The position numbers and the translations under genes were made by a program. Positions 55,603 through 64,000 of a stretch of 64,000 nt of DNA are shown one piece after another. The stretch lies in NCBI GenBank assembly GCA_025526935.1, contig JAHLKD010000035.1, positions 310,001-374,000 of the forward strand, written 5' to 3'. Each line of letters begins with the position of its first letter. Within the stretch, counting starts at the first letter, position 1. This stretch comes from Cladochytrium replicatum (Eukaryota > Chytridiomycota > Chytridiomycetes > Cladochytriales > Cladochytriaceae). Under the pieces are notes generated by a model. It was given only the letters and a program-made list of their open reading frames with translations, did no database searches and was not told where the DNA came from.

Positions 55603-57931
55603 ATGCCGAACTCACTTTTGGTTGACCCTAAGCGATACTATGCTCAAGAGCAAACATTGGTGAAACTGGATGGAGCCGTTATGTTGGTATGCTTACATTT
55701 AAACGTTAGGGAAGTGAGGCTGTTTGGAACGATAAGCGCCTGGAAAAGCTGTACAATAATGATGCACCAGACAAGACTAAACTCAAGAAGATGGTCCGCC
55801 TTGGAATACCTGACAAAATACGGGGTAGGCCAATCCCATGTACAAAATTCCATTTCGAATGAAACGAACTGGGTTCAGGCAAAGTTTATGCTAAGATCTT
55901 GAAGGTCGGGAAACTAAGCGGTACCAGAAGAAAAGCAGTGATCGATTGTTCCTTGCTCATTTCATTTCGGTTCTGTAGAATACGAGACTAATTATGATGC
56001 CGCTCTTCGTCGGATCTATGGAAAGTCTATCCCAGATGATCCATTACCACCAACTTTCGGTGGTCGATTCCATAAGAACCAGCTTGCTCTGACTAAAGAA
56101 GGAGTTACAGTAATGGAGCACATACTCTGCATACTGCAGCACGATTTTCCCAATCTCGAGTACAGTCCAATGCTACCTCCGTTGCTTGCTTTGTTGACCC
56201 ACCACATGGAGTCGCCGAACGAGCTGCTAGGGGCGATTGTGTCGATTGTAAAGAGGTCCATGAATAGGGATAAATTGGATATCTCGGCACCAGCTGCTTC
56301 AAATCCCGCCCACAGTTCCTCAAAATCCCGTCGTCCGAGGGGCACCTCTGCAAAATCTGCCGATCGATGGACATATATTGCCACTTACCGGAAAGACACC
56401 ATGCTGCTGGCTCGAGCATTCGGAAACTTCTTTCATCGTACGAACCGGAAGCTTCACGCGCATATTACGACCCTTCAAGAGAAACTTCCTGAACCAATTT
56501 GGATGTCCTGGATCTGTGATCTCTTCATCGGGGTGTTGCCGCAAGCAATGCTTTGGAGAGTTCTCGATCTGTTTGTGGTGGAAGGCTACAAGGCTCTGTT
56601 TCGAGTCGGAATTGCGCTCTTTCTTCTCTGCAAAGACCAGTTGATGCAACAAACGTCGATCGATGCAGTAGTTGCTTTACTCACACCGATCACGTCGCTG
56701 GATGGGACCACGATGTTTGTTTGTACGATTGACGATTTGATGAAGCAGGCGAATTCCATAAGTTGTTCACGCGCGGATGTCAGAAAGCTGCAAAATCACC
56801 ATTGGAGTTTGGCAGCCGTATCAAAGTCTGATGAACTTCCCAATATGCAATATCAGTACCAACGCGGAAAGCCAAAGCTGCAGCAAGAGTCCAAGATAAT
56901 TAAAGAAGAAGTCTACTGGATTGCGATTTGGTCATGGGTTCCGCACAAGCTGAGGATGTCAGAGCTCGAGTTAATCTTCACAACGAAGGAGCATGGTCAC
57001 CATATCTTGACCTTCTATGAAAAAACGAAGGGGAGAAAGCCACTGTTGCTGGTCCTGGAGACGGTCGAAGGTGCAGTGTTTGGAGCATATCTTTCCACAC
57101 CTTTCCCCGAAAGCGACGACTGGAATAAGTTTGTCGGGAATGGTAAGGTCCCCAACACCATTATAACAATGGCTGATCACATTTCGCTTCAGGGGAAACA
57201 TTTTTGTTCAGCCTGGCACCATATGCTAAGTTGTATCCTTGGGTTGGTTGTGCACTGCACGATATGGATGATTATGATGAAGATGAAAGTGATGGGGACA
57301 GCGATGACCTTCTGTCCCCTAGCCCAATCACACCCGTATCTGCTGCAAGCTTCACATCATCGTTCGAAGTGCGGTCACCTCTTTCGCAGGACGGTTCTTT
57401 CCTGTCTTCAAACTGCTCCACTCCAATCTCTGGGTTGAGAGTAGTGCCGTCAATCGAAGCCTCCGGAAGAGAGTCAGAGTTCACTGAATCACTATCGATC
57501 AAATCAGATCTCACCAAAAGTGGGCCTACGCAACCAGAAACAAACGAAATGACAACTGAAAGACCAAAACTGCCACAACTAATAGTGGAAAGTGATATTG
57601 GATCCACATCAACACCACCAAGTCCTTTGAAGAAGAAGCCATCGCGCATGGAAAAGGAAAATCTTGTGCAAGAGAAAGCATCATTTTTTCTGCGGTGCAG
57701 TCGCAAAGACATTGCCATTGGTGGCGGGGGGTAAGTTAACCCGGTTATTTTGAATGTCTATAATATCCTCTCTTCATTCGGAATAGAAGCGATATCGGTA
57801 TTTGGCTGGATGAATCACTAACCAAAGGGACAACAGGGCCTTGTTTGACGTTCGAAAACGAAGCGCTCACAGGCGACAAAACCAAAAAGTTTTTTGAGAT
57901 TCTAGCCATTGAAGTATTTGCCTTCATTTAA
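55603..57931 (+). CDS. TBC-TLDc protein, TBC1D24-like
   Basis: The ATG 55603 opens MPNSLLVDPKRYYAQEQTL. The TBC (Rab GAP-like) part has KKMVRLGIPDKIR, ILQHDFPNLEYSPMLPPL, YRKDTMLLARAFGNFFH and MSWICDLFIGVLPQAMLWRV with LDLFVVEGYKALFRVG. A TLDc domain follows: LELIFTTKEHGHHILTFYEK, LLLVLETVEGAVFGAYLS, then ASFFLRCSRKDIAIGGGG and, after an intron, SDIGIWLDESLTKGTTGP and EILAIEVFAFI. A Ser/Pro/acidic insertion of about 130 residues (57290-57660) splits the TLDc domain. TBC1D24/Skywalker controls synaptic vesicle traffic in animals and binds phosphoinositides. The TBC catalytic Arg and Gln fingers are not evident. It lies 107 bp ahead of MAU2 on the same strand. Confidence 0.85.
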
Positions 57932-58038
57932 AGCGACTCCTGCCCTGTTTATCTGTATTTCAAAGACACCTTGTTTCCCTTTTCGTGTTCCTACCAGATT
58001 AGGGAATCGCCAACTCCTGTGGCTTACCTTGTCAGGGA

Positions 58039-60468
58039 ATGTCCTCCAAACTCCCACACGCTCAGGTGCAGCCAGTCCAAGTCCTGCTGAACCTCGCTGC
58101 CCACTACCTGAAGAATGCGCGCGCAGATCTAACCTCTGGAGACAGTCGTGAGCTCTCAGTTTCACTGCCCCAACAATCGTCTTTGAAAGTGAATCGATAT
58201 GTGACGGCAGCAGTCGCCTGTCTTGAGGCAGTCCTGAAGGCGAAAAACGTCACAAACCTACCGAAGTCGATCGAAGTCCGCGCGCGAATCGCGTTGGCTG
58301 ATACACTCCTCGAGTACACCACAAATGTTGCACAGGCGAAAATGTCCTTGTCGAAAGCGGTAAGGCGAAAAAGCTTTTCTGGAATGTCGCTGATTACAAT
58401 TGATTTGATGTGTTTCTTTCATTCCCCATTCAGTTACTGTTATGTCAAAATGCAAGTACATATGAGGAAATCAGACAAACACGGATTTACCTGGTTTGTC
58501 GTCAGGGGCAGGATCCGAACAATTGGAGATATCGTATATTTATACGCCAAGTCATACTTATGGTAGCGGAAAATGATTACAAAAGTGCTGCGAAGCTCTT
58601 AAAGCAGCTCTGGTCTGAAGCGCTCGCGTATGTTGATCACGGACAGAGATCTGGATTCGAATGTAATGCCTCTACTTCAGCACGAATCGCATATGGTGGT
58701 TTCGTAGGTTCACGTTTTACAGGGCAGCGTTAAGCATGCGTGAAAACGACGTCCACGCTTGTTTATCTGTCCTTTTGCAATCGTGGGATGAGGGCGCAAA
58801 AATTGGTAACCAGAATATGCAGGTAAGCTCTTAAAATTTTCTAGCACAATCCATCTCGATTGAACGCGGCTCGTAGATTCTATTCGCTTTGGAAGGAATG
58901 AGGTGTTCGATAATCGGGGGGAACTTTGACACGGCCAAAACTTTCGGTGAGAAACTCGAAACTGCATTATCGGAGCCGTCGAATGAAGGCCCCTCAAACA
59001 CGAAGTTTCATCAAATCGTGCGAATGTTAATATTGCAATATCGGGTTGTGTTGGAACTTCGAGCCGGAAACGTGAAGGAGGGAACGGCATTATTAGTCAC
59101 CTTCCGGAGTGCAAAAAGCCAGCTATTTTCCGAGAATGAGCTTGAGCTTAACAACGATGGGTCGATTGTTGTAAGACCCGACGAAGAACCTGGATACACA
59201 CCAAGGTCTTTAGAGGCCACAGGGCTCGATAATACGAGAACCATACGTCAGATGGTGGGGATGTCAAAAGATGGTTTGGATGCAATGGAGGCTATGCTTC
59301 TCATTCTTTGCGAGAAAGGATCAAACCCAAAAGCTGCAAAAGAGCTTCTCCAAAGCTCTCTCTCTCGAATTAGAGGTAGGTTCTGAAAACATTCGGAGAA
59401 CCGCAGACTGTCCGCAGCTAACATGCACATAATGTAGCTCCCAGAAAGACAGGACTACCTCTAGTATGGAACATCTGGTGGATCCGACAGGAAGCACTCT
59501 GCCTACAACAACTATTTGAAGTAACTTACACACGAGCAGAATACTCCACTGCGATTCAGGTAAATCTTGTTAATCTGTTTAGCCTGATTACTCAAAGGGA
59601 TTGCCCAGTCTTTAAAAGATCTTTCGGCACTCTGCGGTCTTCATCAGTCAGTACTTTCTTCATATGAGGGCGTAATACCGTTCAACTGGGCAATGCTCCA
59701 CCAAGCATTGGGTAGACCAGAATCCGCCTCCATCTTGTATACATCGATCACTTCTCAGTCACCTTCATCTGCAGCAACATCTTTACAATTGCGCCAAGTT
59801 TCTCTTGCACTTTTCTCACTAGCGTCTTCACCATCAGCCCATCGTTGGAATCAGGAACATTTTCGTTCATTAGCTCGCATCCATCTCTTACTCCTCAACT
59901 TCATTCAAATCGTTCTTAACCACAGCACACAATCACCAGACAGCATACAGAGCTTTATCCAAAATGCCATCCTGGCCGGACAAGATCTTGAAGACAGTGT
60001 TGGGACAAACGAAACTGGGAGGTTACTCAGGAATACAGCTCTCCTGGGTATGCAGTCTGTCATGTACTTCGCCGCTGGAGAAATCCGCCGGGCAAAGTAA
60101 GGTGCTTTTAACTTTTAAAATCCAGTCGCTGACCAGACTCCAGATTGCAGCTTCTCGAGCTACTGAAGGCATGTGACGTGACGAACGCAAATCAGTTGCG
60201 CTATGTTGCGCTTTGCTGTCTCGGCTACCTGTTCAAAGATACCAGTGCAGAGCAAGCAGCTAAGATGTTCACAACTGCTTCAACTTCTGCTAAGGCGTCT
60301 AGCGCCTATGATGTGATAGCACTCTGTGCACGCGAGCTTGCAATCGTTACTCCATCGAAGGAAGCTGAATACAATCGACTTGCAGCAAAACATATGCGGG
60401 CGGCGGACACTCGAAGAAAGGAAGGGTTGGCGGCATACTCGGAAGCACTTTCATTAGAGCAACATTGA
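58039..60468 (+). CDS. SCC4: Cohesin loading factor MAU2/SCC4
   Basis: MAU2/Scc4 partners Scc2/NIPBL to load cohesin on chromatin. The ATG 58039 opens MSSKLPHAQVQPVQVLLNLA, followed by VACLEAVLKAKNVTNLPKSI, EVRARIALADTLLEYTTNVA and AKMSLSKA. Later TPR-like exons are QNASTYEEIRQTRIYLVCRQ, LALEGMRCSIIGG.F-type repeats and LQYRVVLELRAGNVKEGTAL. Then come MVGMSKDGLDAMEAMLLILC, LLQSSLSRIR and LGMQSVMYFAAGEIRRAK. The last exon is QLLELLKACDVTNANQLRYV, ALCCLGYLFKDTS and KMFTTASTSAKASSAYDVIA. About eight introns are inferred. It matches the helical-repeat layout of human MAU2 (IEARTHLQLGSVLYHHTKN, KMSNAEDLNRLTACSLVLLG). The name is well supported. Confidence 0.85.
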
Positions 60469-60587
60469 TAATAAGCTGAGACTTTTTTTCGCTTCTGCCT
60501 CGGTTTATTATGTTTCTCCGGCTGTTGATGGGGTAACATACATAACGCAAAGAGGAATACCGTTTGTATAAACATAAAATATTCGCT

Positions 60588-62988
60588 TCAAAACAGCAAT
60601 GCTCGAACGCGTGCGCCGGGTTGCAGCTGGGTCACCTCGGCCGTTGCAGCCGGTAACAATAACAAGGCACTCGCACTTCGCATACTCATCATTCTGCTCG
60701 ACCGCTGGAAACCAGTTCCAAACGCAACATACTTAAAACCCGAATAATTGCTACTGTTATCACCCGAAAACTGTGTCTCCAATGTAACCCTATAAAACTC
60801 GGGTCGGGGATCTAAATTGATCCTGTGACCCAACTGGTTTTATGATAACAAGTCAGGAACCTGAAGAAGCTAGTTAAGACACAGAATATACCTCAGCAAT
60901 TACTTGAGGCAACTCTGGGTTGGAGTAACCCGCAAGGCAACGAATGGCTGGAATGACGAAAACGTGGAACATAACTTCACAGATGCAGTTAGTGGTGAAA
61001 ACTATCTTGTCTCTTTCGCCTACCATTAGCCGAAACAGGGTTCCCAGGCAAGGCAAATATCAACTTCGGGGTATTGCTGCGGGAAGGGAACGTCGCAAAT
61101 GTTGTCGGTTTGCTGAAAATGTTGCTATAAATACTTGAGATATAAATGTAGGAATATCAAACTCACCCTGGCTTCAGAGCAACTCGACCGAAATGGATTT
61201 CACCCCCAAGCTTAACAATTGTCGGTTTGAGCAAGTCTAGTTCGCCCATCGACACCCCGCCAGATGTAACCACAACGTCTGCGACATCAAGTGCCTTTTG
61301 TAGCTCTTTCTCCAGTTCGGGGGCACTCCAATCACTTAGCTTAAGTTCAAGTTCATCAAATATGGATGTTACCTGTCTCCGACTGAACCAAAGTCTATGT
61401 AGGGGATGTGCGCAGCATCCAGGATCCCGAGCAAGGTGATCCTGTTTGTGTCCCGCACTTTTCCAAGAGGAAGGGGTTGCTGTGCAAAATCAACTACCTC
61501 GTTTCCGGTTGAGAGAACAGCCACCACCGGCTTCTTGAAGACAGGAACCTTAAAGAGGAGATATTTCAGCAAAAGGAGGTGAACAAACTTTCAGAAAGTT
61601 ACCTTGGTGATCCCTATGGACGCCAAAACACCAAGCTCACCACCTACTGTAGACACTAGATCACCCTTTCGAAGCACAACTTCCCCTACTGCAACATCTG
61701 ATCCGATGCCTCTTATATTGTCATTTTCCTTGACGTCTTTTGCGAGAATTCTAACGATCCGTTCCTCCTTCCCGTCCTCTGACGCCACAACAAGCTCCGT
61801 CTGCTCAACCATAACCACGGCTGTTGCAAAGTTTGGAACAGGCGCACCAGTTGTAACTCGCATAATTTCCCCTGATCGAAGTGTGCCAACTGTTGCACCA
61901 GTGGTTGAAGAAGCTTCCCCTGCAGTGGTACTTCCTACAACGGGGTATTCTCCAGGTCCATCTGATGCTGATTCAGAGTTAGAGTAGCACAGCGCATTCA
62001 GCGCTTAGTTACCAATAACAGCATATCCATCAACGATAGACGCTCTGAACGCAGGAACTGGCTCGTTTGATATGACGTCCTCAGCTAGGACATATCCAAT
62101 TAATCCTGGATCCACTGGTCTCTCGATGGGTTCAAGTATAGTTGCAAACTTTCGAATCAACGTTTCCGCATCGGTCAATGACAGCATGGGGTAGGTTGAG
62201 TTTCTCGCTCTGCCAGCAACTGTAATCCAGCGATTAATGTGATTCGTTGGCACTATTCTTCTCACGCACTTGTTGGAAGATTATGAGATTCAGTGACATT
62301 ATGAGCATGATGATGTGCATGGTGATGGTGGTGATGAGGACCCGATCCATGATTGCTTCCGGAGCTTATATTTTGGGGGTGAGCGGATGCCGCGTTTCCA
62401 GACGCCAGTTCGATTGCGTGAGGCAGAACTTCGAGGACGGCACTGATGCTTTCAGTTGCGCCTTTGACGCTCCCTGGGAGTGCGATTATGAGAGTACGCT
62501 TGCGAACCCCAGCGACCAGGCGAGAAAGGGCGGCGAAAGGGGTTTTTGCGAGAGAGGTGACAGTCATTGCTGTCGCAATAGATTGGGCTTCCTTATCAAA
62601 AAGCGGAGAAAGAGCCTGGATTTGCCCAAAATATGAGCACTAAAACTCCAGCACCAACTTTGTATTACCTCAGGTGTGATATCCCGAACCCCGAATCCAG
62701 TACCACCAGTCGTGACAATGAGCTGAATGTATGCATCGTGGCTATTATCTGTCCAAGCTTGCACGACTCTTTGGATCGCAGTCATGTCGTCAGGCACCAC
62801 CCGTTCTTGTGCAATTGTCCAACGCTGGGGGTTCGCATTGAAAAGGTTCGCGATCGCAGGACCGGACCGATCTTCCGAAATTCCAGCCGAAACGCTGTCC
62901 GACACTAAACAACATATCGGTCAATGTGTGACCTGTGTGCTTGGATCGGCCCATTTCGCTCACCAGTGAGAATTCCAACCCGCAACAT
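60588..62988 (-). CDS. Gephyrin-type molybdenum cofactor biosynthesis protein (MogA-MoeA fusion)
   Basis: This fusion protein adenylylates molybdopterin (G domain) and inserts molybdate (E domain). The ATG (62986-62988) begins MLRVGILT and splices to VSDSVSAGISEDRSGPAI. The G domain shows LIVTTGGTGFGVRDITPE, SLAKTPFAALSRLVAGVR and LIIALPGSVKGATE. A linker with a His-rich run (HHHHHHAHHHAH) follows. The E domain has GLIGYVLAEDVISNEPVPAF, ASIVDGYAVIG, TTGAPVPNFATAVVMVE, VAVLSTGNEVVDF, DVVVTSGGVSMGELD and LIFALPGNPVSAMVTFHVF. The end is ALLLLPAATAEVTQLQPGAR, then the TGA at 60588-60590. About seven introns are inferred. The order (G then E) is that of gephyrin, opposite to plant Cnx1. It converges with MAU2. 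Confidence 0.93.
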
Positions 62989-64000
62989 GTTATTAACCCT
63001 AATTTGGAAGGTAGCTCAATCACAATGAAGAGACGAAATATTGGTGAGCAGGATGAAAGCTGCTAATGACTTCAATTTAACACCAAAAACTCGTTTTACA
63101 TATCCAAAAACTGATATACATAAAAAGCAAGTCATCATGGGTTATATCTGTGAAAGTGTTGTTTAACGCATTGTATGTGCAAAATAAATAAGTAATATTG
63201 TTCAAAAAGAAGGTGACTCTTTCACAAACATAACCATGATGACGTGACTTGCTGTTTGGCTGGCAAACTAAATTACAGTAAATATAATCGTCATGGATAG
63301 ATCACAAATCACCTTGAAACACACCGATAAAGAACCTGAAAAAAACTCTCTCAACACCCGAAGACACCGACAAGAAATGCCGACACCAGTTAGCCAGGAT
63401 CGCAAGAAAAAAACATATCTTTGAAAAAGTATGGTGAGTAAAAGAACATTGACCGAACAAATATCAAGAAGGCTTACCATGCACCATATTGTTAATAATA
63501 GAAAGGGGAGCAACTTCCAGAAGTTGGAGAAACAATTGGTGAGTTGGCGTGTTGAAAAAAGGTGTGTGATGTGGGATTGAGAGAGGGGGAGATGGTGGCT
63601 ATTCATACAAAAATGGAGAGTGGTCCCATGAAAACGGGGGCATGCCCAAACCCCTGCAAAATATGCTGAGTCAACGAGTCATAGAGCTTGTCGGGATAAG
63701 TCTCACCTTGGCTGGGTTGAACCTGTCTGGCAACAGGTGGGGCAATGGGACAAAATCATTGGTGCCTCCTGTTCTGCAATGGCACATCCAATCCGCGGCT
63801 TTTCACTTCTGTGCCTACAAGCTTGAGTGCATCCAACATGTGGCCTCTCCTCCCAAGCAGAAGCGCAAGCATATTCTCTAAGTCTCAAAGTCTGCAAAAC
63901 AGTCCATTCACCCCCAAGATTTAGGCCAGTTTCACATGTCCAAATTTACAGAGAAATAAGTCGTCCAGCATGGCATTTGCGAGCAATAAATCATGAAAAA
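62989..64000. other. Right-edge gap without recognised genes
   Basis: The sequence is A+T-rich with short open frames only. The 79-codon frame at 63642-63881 (+) has no family signature. No RNA gene or repeat was recognised. Any gene to the right starts beyond the window. Confidence 0.5.

Noticed and set aside
63642-63881. 79-codon frame at the right edge
   Set aside because: No motif, no splice evidence; a frame on the opposite strand overlaps it.

Overview
This window is nuclear DNA from a eukaryote, most likely an early-diverging zoosporic (chytrid-like) fungus. Its genes are compact, carry many short GT-AG introns of about 45-80 nt, and lie 70-250 bp apart. They include typical opisthokont and fungal families: a SEC24 COPII coat protein, an EST1/SMG7-type protein, an SLMAP-like FHA protein, a Ubp8/USP22-type deubiquitinase and a Bsd2/NDFIP family member. 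Centrin, a radial spoke RSPH9-like fragment and a calpain-7-like protease point to a lineage that has, or recently had, a flagellum. A 29-residue ankyrin-like repeat protein of a kind common in chytrids fits this. The assignment is an inference from gene content; no rRNA or species marker is present.

Layout. 1-12.2 kb: a dense housekeeping block with a calpain-7/PalB-like protease (cut by the left edge), spermidine synthase, eEF1B-gamma, an NDFIP/Bsd2-like membrane adaptor, UTP15, and a large unrecognised coiled-coil protein. 12.7-14 kb: an LRRC58-like leucine-rich repeat protein. 14-18.3 kb: a repeat-rich gap with dead retroelement pieces, a 30-bp tandem array and a 5'-truncated KAPA synthase (BioF-like) fragment. 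18.4-22.7 kb: a divergent pair, Yra1/ALYREF mRNA export adaptor and EST1/SMG7-like protein. 22.7-26.6 kb: gene-free, with a G+C-rich dispersed repeat. 26.6-38.8 kb: dense again, with SAGA-type deubiquitinase USP22/Ubp8, bystin/ENP1, an unknown 180-residue protein, centrin, an M50B-like membrane peptidase and SEC24. 38.8-45.2 kb: a transposon graveyard with a frameshifted Ty3/gypsy pol, a MITE-like inverted-repeat element, a PIF/Harbinger transposase relic and a 26-bp minisatellite. 45.2-64 kb: ankyrin-like repeat protein, decayed WRAP73 relic, SURF6/RRP14, truncated RSPH9, FHA protein, charged coiled-coil protein, Ett1-like protein, UTP7/WDR46, TBC-TLDc protein, cohesin loader MAU2/SCC4 and a gephyrin-type molybdenum cofactor fusion protein, then 1 kb without a recognisable gene.

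Functional themes. Four genes act in ribosome biogenesis (UTP15, bystin/ENP1, SURF6/RRP14, UTP7/WDR46). Two act in translation (eEF1B-gamma, Ett1-like). Others act in mRNA export and decay or telomere biology (Yra1, EST1/SMG7), chromatin (USP22, MAU2) and trafficking (SEC24, NDFIP, TBC-TLDc). No operon-like pathway cluster was found. I did not find a convincing new biological system. The best leads are uncharacterised proteins, decaying cilium/centrosome genes on both sides of SURF6, and the repeat families. Gene spans run from inferred start to inferred stop codon and include introns; splice sites were read by eye.
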